DNA from: Bacteroidales bacterium
GTDB lineage: Bacteria; Bacteroidota; Bacteroidia; Bacteroidales; JAOZTL01
Direction of reading: 5' to 3'
Assembly: GCA_029942205.1 (NCBI GenBank)
Contig: JAOZTL010000125.1
Coordinates: forward strand, 1 to 8,123
Length of the DNA: 8,123 bases
The notes beneath the pieces were generated by a model. It saw only the letters and a list, made by a program, of their open reading frames with translations, was not told the DNA's origin and ran no database searches. Position numbers and translations under genes: made by a program. Shown here piece by piece: positions 1 through 6,968 of the stretch (position 1 is its first letter; every line of letters starts with the position of its first letter).

Positions 1-65
1 AAAATGGCTGCTCCTACTCCACTTTCACCTGCTCCGAGTATGGCTATTTTTTGTATTTGATTCAT
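1..65 (-). CDS. murD: UDP-N-acetylmuramoylalanine-D-glutamate ligase MurD, N-terminal fragment cut by the window edge
   Basis: Only the first 21 codons are inside the window, reading MNQIQKIAILGAGESGVGAA and then I. The hydrophobic strand followed by GAGESGVGAA is the N-terminal UMP-binding Rossmann-like loop typical of MurD, which often reads GxGxSGxAAA or GAGESGxGAA in Bacteroidota. MurD is a cytoplasmic ATP-dependent ligase that adds D-glutamate to UDP-MurNAc-L-Ala. Its position directly after mraY on the same strand is the usual dcw order, which supports the call despite the short length. The ATG at 65 is chosen because the conserved strand begins at once after it. A repeat hairpin (78-90) ends 12 nt upstream of this start. 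The fragment is too short to judge whether the gene is intact. Confidence 0.85.
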   Translation of the reverse strand, partial: MNQIQKIAILGAGESGVGAAI

Positions 66-77
66 ATAAATCATTTA

Positions 78-115
78 AGGTCTTCGACCTATTTGATGTT
101 GCTTACGCACTAGTA
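78..115 (+). repeat. Interspersed repeat copy A (hairpin plus arm)
   Basis: Positions 78-90 form AGGTC-TTC-GACCT, a 5-bp stem with a 3-nt loop. The arm ATTTGATGTTGCTTACGCA follows, then CTAGTA. The stretch 95-115 (21 nt) is identical to 3021-3041 in the ftsI-murE gap, and the 13-nt hairpin is identical to 3005-3017. In the transcribed (minus) strand the hairpin loop is GAA and the hairpin sits 12 nt before the murD ATG. Confidence 0.85.
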
Positions 116-174
116 TAAAAACTTTCTTAATCAATGATTTATCAAGAAATAATTAGCAACTTAATTTTGTCCAT

Positions 175-209
175 TCACTTAAGGTCTTCGACCCATTTGA
201 TGTTGTTAC
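175..209 (+). repeat. Interspersed repeat copy B (direct repeat of copy A)
   Basis: The copy begins TCACTTAAGG, against TCATTTAAGG at 71-80, so the similarity starts before the hairpin and the two copies are offset by 104 bp. The hairpin GGTC-TTC-GACC is at 183-193; the outermost A-T pair of copy A is lost here (A182 against C194). The arm CATTTGATGTTG continues to 204 and then has lost a C in the GCTTAC part, reading GTTAC. Confidence 0.8.
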
Positions 210-265
210 TATTATATAAATCCTAAAAAAAACAGTAAAATATAACATTATCTATTTCTTTTATT

Positions 266-302
266 CAAATGCGTAAGCCACATCAAATAGTACGAAGTGC
301 TA
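266..302 (-). repeat. Interspersed repeat copy C (inverted), overlapping the mraY stop codon
   Basis: On the minus strand this reads TAGCAC-TTC-GTACTA (302-288), followed by the arm ATTTGATGTGGCTTACGCA. On the plus strand the hairpin is TAGTAC-GAA-GTGCTA, six pairs including one T-G wobble. Compared with copy A, the inner T-A pair has become A-T on both arms at once, so pairing is kept while sequence changes. The first three bases, TAG, are the mraY stop codon. Confidence 0.8.
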
Positions 303-1529
303 TCTTACTTTTAATGTAATAATGGTAACGATGGCTAATAAAATCCCAACAATCCAGAATCGAGTAACAATTTTGGGTTCGGGATAGCCCATTTTTTGAT
401 AATGATGATGCAAAGGTGCCATTTTAAAAATCCGTCTTCCTTCGCCATACTTTCTTTTTGTGTATTTGAAATAGCCAACCTGTAGGATGACCGATAAATT
501 TTCTACTAAGAATATTCCTGATAAAATAGGAATCAGCATTTCTTTGCGCACAATAATGGCAAAAACGGCAATAATTCCGCCTAGCGTGAGGCTACCTGTA
601 TCGCCCATAAACACTTGTGCAGGAAACGAGTTGTACCACAAAAAGCCAACCGTAGCACCAATAAAGGCACTTGTAAATATAACCAATTCACCTGTGTAAG
701 GTATATACATGATATTCAGATAATCAGCAAAAAACAAATTACCTGAGACATAAGCAAAAATACCAAGCGTAACCCCCATGATGGCAGAAGTCCCTGTGGC
801 TAAGCCATCCAAGCCATCGGTCATGTTAGCACCATTGGATACCGCCGTAATGATAAAAATGACCACCAGCACAAACACCACCCATGCGGCTGGCTGTGCA
901 TAATCACCCAGAAAAGAAACCAAATAAGCATAATCAAACTCATTATTCTTGAAAAACGGAATGGTTGTTTTGGTCGATTTGATGTCGATATTTTGATTCT
1001 CCATCACCAATTCTGTTTGTGCTGTGGCAGTATTGTCCACAAACTGAGGATTTTCTCTGATAACTACCGAATCGTTAAAATACAGTGTTAAGCCTACGAT
1101 TAAGCCCAAACCGATTTGTCCGAAAATCTTAAACTTACCCGAAAGTCCGTCTTTATTTTTACGAAATACCTTAATATAATCATCCATAAAACCAATAATA
1201 CCGAGCCAAACAGTGGTAATAAGCATTAGTATTACATACACATTGTCCAATTTGGCAAACAAAATAGTGGGCACAAGAATCGAGATAATGATAATTATTC
1301 CACCCATGGTAGGCGTTCCTGTTTTTTGGTATTGACCTTCGAGACCTAAATCACGCACCGTTTCTCCGATTTGTTTTTTCTGCAACAAGCGAATGATTTT
1401 TTTGCCATAAATCAGCGAAATAGCCAAAGACGTAAGAATAGCAAGCCCTGCCCTGAACGAGATGTATTGAAAAACACCTGCTCCTGGCATCCCTATTTTT
1501 TCTAAATATTCAAAAAGGTAATAAATCAT
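300..1529 (-). CDS. mraY: Phospho-N-acetylmuramoyl-pentapeptide-transferase MraY
   Basis: Integral membrane enzyme that transfers phospho-MurNAc-pentapeptide from UDP to undecaprenyl phosphate, making lipid I at the inner face of the cytoplasmic membrane. The 409-residue protein is strongly hydrophobic with about ten membrane segments. Visible family motifs are the Mg-binding DDY (D116, D117), SNGANMTDGLDGLA (231-244) with the catalytic-site aspartates, FMGDTGSL (307-314) and the nucleotide-binding APLHHHYQ (371-378). It is longer than the roughly 360-residue proteobacterial form because residues about 153-206 make an enlarged hydrophilic loop (the STKTTIPFFKN region) and the N-terminus is longer; such a loop is usual in Bacteroidota. 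The ATG at 1529 lies 14 nt after the murE stop, so the two are surely cotranscribed. The TAG stop is embedded in a repeat hairpin. Confidence 0.97.
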   Translation of the reverse strand: MIYYLFEYLEKIGMPGAGVFQYISFRAGLAILTSLAISLIYGKKIIRLLQKKQIGETVRDLGLEGQYQKTGTPTMGGIIIIISILVPTILFAKLDNVYVILMLITTVWLGIIGFMDDYIKVFRKNKDGLSGKFKIFGQIGLGLIVGLTLYFNDSVVIRENPQFVDNTATAQTELVMENQNIDIKSTKTTIPFFKNNEFDYAYLVSFLGDYAQPAAWVVFVLVVIFIITAVSNGANMTDGLDGLATGTSAIMGVTLGIFAYVSGNLFFADYLNIMYIPYTGELVIFTSAFIGATVGFLWYNSFPAQVFMGDTGSLTLGGIIAVFAIIVRKEMLIPILSGIFLVENLSVILQVGYFKYTKRKYGEGRRIFKMAPLHHHYQKMGYPEPKIVTRFWIVGILLAIVTIITLKVR

Positions 1530-1543
1530 GCCTTTATTTATCG

Positions 1544-3004
1544 TTAATTATTTATAATTTTCATTTGTTCTTGAAACACTTCTTTATCATCAAAATGGTA
1601 TTTTACACCATTTATTTCTTGGTAATTTTCGTGTCCTTTGCCTGCTATCAAAATAATATCCTGCTCGGTGGCGAGCATGCAAGCAGTTTTGATTGCCTCG
1701 CGCCGATCGGTTATTTTTAGCAGTTTCCCCATGTCTTGGGTTTGAATACCAGCGTACATTTGTTCGATAATGCTTTCAGGCTTTTCGCTACGAGGGTTGT
1801 CCGAGGTCAAAATCAAGCGATTGCTGTATCGGCTGGCAATCTCTGCCATGATGGGTCTTTTGCTGTTGTCTCGATCGCCACCAGTTCCCACTACCGTTAT
1901 TAGGTTTTGATTCTTTTGTTTGATCTCCAAAATGGTTTTTAAAACATTTTCGAGTGCATCGGGCGTGTGTGCATAATCCACAATTCCCGTGACTCCATTA
2001 ATGTGCATGGTCTCGAAGCGTCCAGACACAGGGCGAAGTTTGCTCACTGCTGGCAAAACCATTTCGCTATCCAGCCCCAATAGCTGCGCTGTGGCAGCAA
2101 CCGCCAATAAGTTGTATGCATTAAAATTACCTACCAATTGCACCCAAAGTTCTGTCTGATTGATGGTTAATAAATTGCCATCTACATGCTTTTCGAGTAC
2201 TTTGGCTTTGTAATCTGCCATGGCTCGTATGGCGTAGCTTACCGCCGTTGCTTTGGTGTTTTGTAGCATCACCAAGCCATTTTTGTCGTCCATGTTACTT
2301 AGCGCAAAAGCCGTTTTGGGCAATTGATCAAAAAATTTCTTCTTCGCTTTTAAATATTCGCTAAAGCTTTTGTGGTAATCCAAATGATCGTGTGTAAGAT
2401 TGGTGAATACGCCACCAGCAAACTCCAGCCCAGCTATTCGGTTTTGATCGATGGCATGCGAGCTTACTTCCATGAAAGCATGCGTGCAGCCAGCTTGCAC
2501 CATTTCGTGCAATAATTCGTTTATTTTCAGCGCATCGGGTGTCGTGTGTGTGGCTTCTTTTGTTTGATCGGCAATGTAATTACGCACCGTGGAAAGCAAG
2601 CCTGTACGGTAGCCCAAATCCGAGAATAAATCATACAAAAGACTAGCCGTAGTCGTTTTGCCATTTGTACCAGTAATGCCTACTAGCTTAAGTTTTTGAC
2701 TTGGATGATCGTAAAAACTAGCCGCTACGTATGCCAATGCTTCCGACGAATCGGCTACTTGCAGGTAACAAACCGCTTCGGATAAGTTTTCGGGCAGCGT
2801 TTGACAAAGTACTGCCACAGCCCCTTGCTCGATAGCCTTATGGATATACTGATGTCCGTCGGTTTGTGTCCCTTTTACGGCAACAAAAAGCGTATTCGCA
2901 CTCACCTGTCTGGAGTCGAACTGAATATGCTCAATGCTGGCATCTTGCTTTCCTACGCTTTGTAGGATAGAAACGAACGGTATGATGTCTTTTAATTTCT
3001 TCAT
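1544..3004 (-). CDS. murE: UDP-N-acetylmuramoyl-L-alanyl-D-glutamate-2,6-diaminopimelate ligase MurE
   Basis: Cytoplasmic ATP-dependent Mur ligase that adds the third stem-peptide residue. Of the 486 residues, about 1-100 form the UDP-binding domain (FDSRQV at 29-34). The central ATPase domain has the P-loop GTNGKTT at 112-118 and THDHLDYH at 204-211. The lysine expected to be carbamylated is K221 in YLKAKKKFF. The C-terminal domain begins about residue 325. DNPR at 402-405 is the meso-diaminopimelate-selecting motif, and GKGHE at 455-459 is the other substrate-binding signature. The substrate is therefore mDAP rather than lysine. The ATG at 3004 fits the family start; directly upstream (3005-3017) is a repeat hairpin with no spacer, so murE has no conventional leader. 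No murF follows; mraY does, as is usual in this phylum. Confidence 0.97.
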   Translation of the reverse strand: MKKLKDIIPFVSILQSVGKQDASIEHIQFDSRQVSANTLFVAVKGTQTDGHQYIHKAIEQGAVAVLCQTLPENLSEAVCYLQVADSSEALAYVAASFYDHPSQKLKLVGITGTNGKTTTASLLYDLFSDLGYRTGLLSTVRNYIADQTKEATHTTPDALKINELLHEMVQAGCTHAFMEVSSHAIDQNRIAGLEFAGGVFTNLTHDHLDYHKSFSEYLKAKKKFFDQLPKTAFALSNMDDKNGLVMLQNTKATAVSYAIRAMADYKAKVLEKHVDGNLLTINQTELWVQLVGNFNAYNLLAVAATAQLLGLDSEMVLPAVSKLRPVSGRFETMHINGVTGIVDYAHTPDALENVLKTILEIKQKNQNLITVVGTGGDRDNSKRPIMAEIASRYSNRLILTSDNPRSEKPESIIEQMYAGIQTQDMGKLLKITDRREAIKTACMLATEQDIILIAGKGHENYQEINGVKYHFDDKEVFQEQMKIINN

Positions 3005-3070
3005 AGGTCTTCGACCTTTTGATGTTGCTTACGCACTAGTAAATAATTCTTCAAATAGATCTTCGATCTA
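3005..3070. repeat. Inverted-repeat element filling the ftsI-murE gap
   Basis: The 66-bp element runs exactly from the base before the murE ATG to the ftsI TAG stop codon. Its left end is the hairpin AGGTC-TTC-GACCT (3005-3017) followed by TTTGATGTTGCTTACGCA and CTAGTA, identical to copy A apart from one missing A at the start of the arm. Its right end is the inverted arm start TCAAAT (3051-3056) and a second hairpin TAGATC-TTC-GATCTA (3056-3070). Relative to the first hairpin, a G-C pair is replaced by A-T on both sides, so the stem is preserved. The ftsI stop codon (3070-3068) is the outer end of this second hairpin. It looks like a short or internally deleted form of the mraY-murD element. 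No open frame of note. Confidence 0.8.
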
Positions 3071-5194
3071 AGCTAAAATAATAGTAATCGATGTTCCTTT
3101 TCTTACTGTTCTGCCAGCCGTTATCGACTGTGATTTGACAAATCCACGCCCCACGACACGTACTTTTAGCCCTGCCGACTCTAATAAATAAATAGCATCC
3201 CGTGCACCCATTCCTTTTACGGGAGGCACTACATTGTTTTTGATGCGTCGTGTTTGGTATTCCACGTGGTCTTTGTGTGTTTTGGTAATCACCCAAGGCG
3301 AATTTGCTTTTTTCTGATCAATAGGAATATGCAACATCCGAAATACGGTGTTCAAATCTTGACGATTGCCATGCTTCGAGTATGGAATTTCGATAATGGT
3401 GTGCATATTCAAAAACTGCTTTTGTTGTTTTTCGTGAATATCAAAACTAGTAGCATACACCTTGTCGGCAATTTCTTTGAAAACAGGTCCTGCCACTACG
3501 TTACCATAATACTGATCGTTGGATGGCGTATTGACAACAATAATGCACGAATATTTTGGATTATCGGCAGGGAAATACCCCGCAAAGCTTGCTTGATACG
3601 TCGTTTTTTGATCGTTTACTTTGTAGCCTTTTGTTCCCTTGGCTAGCTGCGATGTGCCTGTTTTTCCTGCTATTTTTAAGTTTTTGTTATACAAATTGTG
3701 GGCAGTCCCACGAGTTACGACTCCTGCTAGCATACTCTGTACTATTTTGACTGTTTCTTTAGAACAAATGGAAGGATTAATAACCTTTGGTGGGATCTGA
3801 GTCATCATTTGCCCATGCTCGCCGATGGATTTTATGAATCGTGGTTTCATCATTCGTCCATCATTAGCTATGGCATTATAGAAAGTAAGCACTTGTAACG
3901 GAGTCATTGCCAACTCATAACCGATAGACATTTGTGGTAAGGAAATTCCTGACCAAAATTTATCTCCTGGATACTTTATATAAGGCGTAGCTTCGCCCTT
4001 GATGGCTATACCCAAACGCTGGTTTAAGTTCATGCTATACAGCCGATTGATGAAACGTGCTGGCTGATCTTCATAATACTTGGTAATTATTTTGGCAATA
4101 CCTATATTCGATGACTTCTCCAGAACTTGCTGTACCGTAATGCGCCCATAACCACCGTATCGTGAATCTCTTATTTCAAACTTATTGTACTTAAATATTC
4201 CGTTGCCTGTATCGATACTGTCCGTTGGTTTCACATAGCCATCTTCTAGCGCAACAATCATGGACGCAAGTTTGAAAGTAGAGCCAGGCTCGGTACTTTC
4301 ACCAATAGCAAAATTGTAGGTTTCCCGATAGTCTGCTTCGTCTACTTTTTGGAGATTAACGATAGCCTTTATGTCGCCTGTGTGCACTTCCATAAGTATA
4401 ACCGATCCATGATCGGCATCGCTTAGTATCAATTGTTTGCGTAGAGCTTTGCTTGCAACATCCTGAATATTGACATCGATGGTGGTAATGATGTCTTTAC
4501 CGTCTTTTGGGTCTACCTCGTTTTCGTCGTTGAGTGGCATCCACACGTTGCCCGATAGCTTTTGCATCAAGTGCACGCCTTCCACACCACGCAGAATATG
4601 ATCATAAGCCCCTTCGAGTCCCACGATGTTGCCCTCCTCGCTTTTGGATAAGTAACCAATCGTACGGCTAGCAAGGTTGATATGCGGCTGCACTCGTTTG
4701 TAATTTTGCCGAATAATTAGCCCTCCTTTGTATTTTCCTAAATTGAAAATTGGAAATGTTTTCAGTTTTTGTACCTGTTGGTAATTGACGTTTGCTTTAA
4801 TTAAATGATAGCGTGCGCCACTATCACGTGCTGTTTTCAATTCGTAGCTGTATTCTTCGGCAGTTTTGTTTTCAAACAGTTCGGCAAGCTTACTTGCCAA
4901 GGAATCTACATAGGTGTCAAAAGTATCTTTCCTTAGAGCCGATGAGTTCAGATCCATCCGTATTTCGTAATAAGGAATAGAGCTAGCAAGTATGCGCCCA
5001 TCGGTATCACAAATATCTCCCCGATTGGGTTTAATAATGATGTCTTGATAGGTCAATTCTTGTGCTTTGCTGCTCCATTTGTCGTGTTCAAATATTTGCA
5101 AATACGCAATCCGTCCCGATATAACTACCGCAACGAATAGTATCATAAAGTATACTACCGACAAACGCAACACTATTTCTTGTTTTACCGACAC
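3068..5194 (-). CDS. ftsI: Septal peptidoglycan transpeptidase FtsI (PBP3/SpoVD type) with C-terminal PASTA domain
   Basis: Class B penicillin-binding protein that cross-links peptidoglycan at the division septum, anchored in the inner membrane with its catalytic part in the periplasm. The 708 residues show one N-terminal membrane segment (about 9-30), then the dimerisation domain opening with RGDICDTDGRILA (58-70). The transpeptidase domain follows, with the active-site serine in STFK (S305, K308), SSN (361-363) and KTGT (511-514). The last 55 residues or so (VVPPVKGMGARDA onward) fit one PASTA domain, as in many Bacteroidota FtsI proteins. The start is GTG at 5194: it lies 1 nt after the ftsL stop and gives a short cytoplasmic tail before the membrane segment, while the next ATG (codon 17) would cut that segment. 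The TAG stop is inside a repeat hairpin, so the present C-terminus may be set by that element. Confidence 0.95.
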   Translation of the reverse strand: MSVKQEIVLRLSVVYFMILFVAVVISGRIAYLQIFEHDKWSSKAQELTYQDIIIKPNRGDICDTDGRILASSIPYYEIRMDLNSSALRKDTFDTYVDSLASKLAELFENKTAEEYSYELKTARDSGARYHLIKANVNYQQVQKLKTFPIFNLGKYKGGLIIRQNYKRVQPHINLASRTIGYLSKSEEGNIVGLEGAYDHILRGVEGVHLMQKLSGNVWMPLNDENEVDPKDGKDIITTIDVNIQDVASKALRKQLILSDADHGSVILMEVHTGDIKAIVNLQKVDEADYRETYNFAIGESTEPGSTFKLASMIVALEDGYVKPTDSIDTGNGIFKYNKFEIRDSRYGGYGRITVQQVLEKSSNIGIAKIITKYYEDQPARFINRLYSMNLNQRLGIAIKGEATPYIKYPGDKFWSGISLPQMSIGYELAMTPLQVLTFYNAIANDGRMMKPRFIKSIGEHGQMMTQIPPKVINPSICSKETVKIVQSMLAGVVTRGTAHNLYNKNLKIAGKTGTSQLAKGTKGYKVNDQKTTYQASFAGYFPADNPKYSCIIVVNTPSNDQYYGNVVAGPVFKEIADKVYATSFDIHEKQQKQFLNMHTIIEIPYSKHGNRQDLNTVFRMLHIPIDQKKANSPWVITKTHKDHVEYQTRRIKNNVVPPVKGMGARDAIYLLESAGLKVRVVGRGFVKSQSITAGRTVRKGTSITIILA

Positions 5195-5195
5195 G

Positions 5196-5561
5196 CTATT
5201 TTTTCTCTATTTTTAATGGTTCTACAAATATTTTTCTTGGAGGAATAGTACTTTCCTCTAATCCTAATTGATTCTTTTCTACTAATTTGAGCACTTCCGA
5301 CTCTTTGCTGATAAACATCAGTTCGGATGCAATGGTGATCGACTCGGCACGTAGCTCTTTCAATTCTTTCTCTATTTGCGACGATTCACGAATAATTTGC
5401 TCGGCATGGTAACGATTCCCAATATATATTACCGCCATAATGGTCAAGAACAAAGCAAAAGGTAATTGTTTGACGACTTCGGCTTTGGACAAAATACTCC
5501 CGTCCAGAATATATTTCCAGAACTGGTTATTTGTTTTCGGCTTATTTTGTTCGTCGCTCAT
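5196..5561 (-). CDS. ftsL: FtsL-like bitopic cell division protein
   Basis: The protein has 121 residues with a hydrophilic N-terminal tail (1-32), a single membrane segment at about 33-49 (LPFALFLTIMAVIYIGN), and a charged, heptad-like coiled-coil stretch at about 55-95. A short conserved-looking tail, LGLEESTIPPRKI, follows at 99-111. This architecture and the position between rsmH and ftsI are those of FtsL in the dcw cluster; the tail is characteristic of the Bacteroidota version. In other bacteria FtsL forms a complex with FtsB/DivIC and FtsQ and activates FtsW-FtsI; that role is inferred here. FtsL proteins diverge too much in sequence for motif-level proof, so position carries much of the call. 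The ATG follows the rsmH stop by 2 nt, and the TAG stop lies 1 nt before the ftsI GTG, which suggests coupled translation. Confidence 0.85.
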   Translation of the reverse strand: MSDEQNKPKTNNQFWKYILDGSILSKAEVVKQLPFALFLTIMAVIYIGNRYHAEQIIRESSQIEKELKELRAESITIASELMFISKESEVLKLVEKNQLGLEESTIPPRKIFVEPLKIEKK

Positions 5562-5563
5562 GC

Positions 5564-6466
5564 TTATGCGTTTTTCTCTGCAATTCGTAATTTGGCACTG
5601 CGTGCTCTATTGTTTTGTTTTATCTCGGCATCCGTTGGGATGATTACTTTTCTATTAATCAAGCTAAAAGGTGTTTCAAAGTTTCCGTATAAGTCTTTTT
5701 CTGGTTCGCCACTAAACAGTCCTTTCTTCATGTAATTCTTCACCAGCCGGTCTTCCAGCGAGTGGTAAGTAATTACGGAAAGCCTTCCGTTAGGGCATAA
5801 CACCTGTGGCGTTTGTTCCAAAAATTGTTGCAACACGTCCATCTCCTTGTTTACCTCGATGCGTAATGCCTGAAAAACTTTTGCCAAATACTTATGCTCA
5901 TGCTTTTTGGGCACGCATTTGTGAATACTTTCACGCAACTGAGCCGTATTGACGAAAGGCTGCTGCTGCCTGAATGCGAGGATGTTTTTGCTCAAAAAGT
6001 TAGCATTTTTAATTTCGCCATACGTTGCAAATAGCTTACTTAGCTGTTCACCCGTGTATTTGTTCAGTATTTGTGCGGCATCCAGCGTCGATTGTTGATT
6101 CATTCGCATATCCAGGTCGGCATCAAAGCGAAAGGAGAATCCACGCTTCTCTTCATCAAAATGATGCGATGATACACCCAAATCTGCAAGGATACCATCC
6201 ACTTGTGCATGACCCACGTAGCGCAAAAAGTTCTTTAAATATGCAAAATTTCCTTTCACAAAAATGAAGCGTTCATCGTCTATTTGGTTTGCTTCGGCAT
6301 CCGTGTCTTGATCGAAACCAATGAGCGTGCCCGTAGTGAGTCGGCTTAATATCTCACGCGAATGCCCGCCACCGCCAAAGGTTACGTCCACGTATACACC
6401 GTCGGGCTTTATGTTTAGCCCATCAATGCTTTCTTGTAATAGTACGGGGGTGTGATACTTGCTCAT
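5564..6466 (-). CDS. rsmH: 16S rRNA (cytosine(1402)-N(4))-methyltransferase RsmH (MraW)
   Basis: SAM-dependent enzyme that methylates N4 of C1402 in the decoding centre of 16S rRNA. The 300-residue protein has the full family signature: HTPVLLQE at the N-terminus (5-12), the SAM-binding DVTFGGGGHS (27-36) and FDQD (51-54). DLGVSSHHFD lies at 95-104, GFSFRFDADLDMRM at 109-122, FQALRIEVN at 198-206, YHSLEDR at 234-240 and the terminal NRARSAKLR at 286-294. The length is normal and no key motif is missing. Its ATG overlaps the mraZ stop as ATGA, so translation of the two is probably coupled. The ftsL ATG comes 2 nt after its TAA stop. Confidence 0.97.
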   Translation of the reverse strand: MSKYHTPVLLQESIDGLNIKPDGVYVDVTFGGGGHSREILSRLTTGTLIGFDQDTDAEANQIDDERFIFVKGNFAYLKNFLRYVGHAQVDGILADLGVSSHHFDEEKRGFSFRFDADLDMRMNQQSTLDAAQILNKYTGEQLSKLFATYGEIKNANFLSKNILAFRQQQPFVNTAQLRESIHKCVPKKHEHKYLAKVFQALRIEVNKEMDVLQQFLEQTPQVLCPNGRLSVITYHSLEDRLVKNYMKKGLFSGEPEKDLYGNFETPFSLINRKVIIPTDAEIKQNNRARSAKLRIAEKNA

Positions 6467-6927
6467 TTTTCTAGTTCGATGTTTCCTAATATATTTTCTG
6501 CCAATTGAGCAAATTCTGCCTCATCGGGTACATTGTTTTCGTATAGTTCTTTTGCCCAAATTTCTATTTTCTTGTCTTGCCCCGACAGATATACCACTTT
6601 ATCAACCTCTATTTGGTCAAGCAAGCGTTTGGGTAACAGTAGTCTGTTGTTGTTGTCTAAAATTAGCTCTGCTGTGCCTTTGTAGAAAGCTCGCAAAAAG
6701 CGGCTGTGTTCTTTATTGTATGGATTTAATTTCTTGCGAATGAGTTCGTTTTGATGTTCCCATTCTGTCCATGTATAGAGAATTAAACATTTTTCGTAAA
6801 TGTCTTTTTTGAGCACAAAGCGATCCTGCCCAGACACGTTCGGCATCTGTTTTTTGAACGAAGACGGAAAAACTATTCTTCCTTTCGCATCTATTTTGCA
6901 CTGATTATCACCTACAAAGCTATCCAT
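6463..6927 (-). CDS. mraZ: Transcriptional regulator MraZ
   Basis: DNA-binding protein of the SpoVT/AbrB swapped-hairpin fold, made of two tandem copies of the domain. In E. coli and Mycoplasma it forms ring-like oligomers and controls its own dcw operon. The two half-domains are visible as KIDAKGRIVFP (11-21) and ILDNNNRLLLP (89-99); each DxxGR/DNNNR loop is a DNA-contact element. In the second, the usual glycine before arginine is replaced by asparagine. The length of 154 residues is normal. I chose the ATG at 6927, giving MDSFVGDNQCKID, the usual family start; the frame also allows a TTG codon directly before it at 6930, which is unlikely to be used. It is the first gene of the operon and has a matching four-box operator 44-78 nt upstream. 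Confidence 0.95.
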   Translation of the reverse strand: MDSFVGDNQCKIDAKGRIVFPSSFKKQMPNVSGQDRFVLKKDIYEKCLILYTWTEWEHQNELIRKKLNPYNKEHSRFLRAFYKGTAELILDNNNRLLLPKRLLDQIEVDKVVYLSGQDKKIEIWAKELYENNVPDEAEFAQLAENILGNIELEK

Positions 6928-6950
6928 CAAAACACATTTCTTTCAATTGG

Positions 6951-6958
6951 TAAAATTA
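6951..6958 (-). promoter_or_regulatory. Possible -7 promoter element for the mraZ operon
   Basis: On the minus strand this reads TAATTTTA, seven of eight positions of the Bacteroidota -7 consensus TAnnTTTG. It lies 24 nt before the mraZ ATG and about 10 bp after the nearest MraZ box, a geometry in which bound MraZ would block RNA polymerase. I find no TTG (-33 element) at the normal distance, so this is weak. Confidence 0.3.
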
Positions 6959-6968
6959 CAAAAAAAAT

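Larger units (their letters stand above)
77..302. repeat. Composite inverted-repeat element filling the mraY-murD gap
   Basis: Almost the entire 234-bp gap between mraY and murD lies inside an inverted pair of repeat ends. The left end is on the plus strand at 78-109 and the right end is on the minus strand at 301-270. Over 32 aligned bases I count 27 identities, and four of the five differences are in the hairpin stem. Both ends carry a terminal hairpin with a 3-nt loop and then the arm ATTTGATGTKGCTTACGCA pointing inward. A third copy in the left-end orientation lies at 175-209. Between them the DNA is AT-rich and has no gene I can support. The mraY stop codon TAG (302-300) is part of the right hairpin. 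The layout resembles paired REP-type (BIME) or small non-autonomous elements; it encodes no protein. Whether it is mobile is an inference. Confidence 0.8.

Noticed and set aside
153..270. A gene or CRISPR-like array in the mraY-murD gap
   Set aside because: There is no open frame of useful length, and the repeats are two direct copies and one inverted copy with unequal spacing, so this is not an array of regular repeats and spacers.
3005..3070. Repeat hairpins as Rho-independent terminators
   Set aside because: The stems are only 5-6 bp and are not followed by a T-run on the transcribed strand. They also lie inside an operon whose downstream genes are essential.
3254..3750. Plus-strand open frames inside ftsI (3254-3646, 3556-3750)
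   Set aside because: They are antisense shadows of an intact, motif-complete FtsI coding frame.
6930..6930. TTG at 6930 as the mraZ start
   Set aside because: The directly following ATG at 6927 gives the usual MraZ N-terminus; the TTG adds one residue without support.
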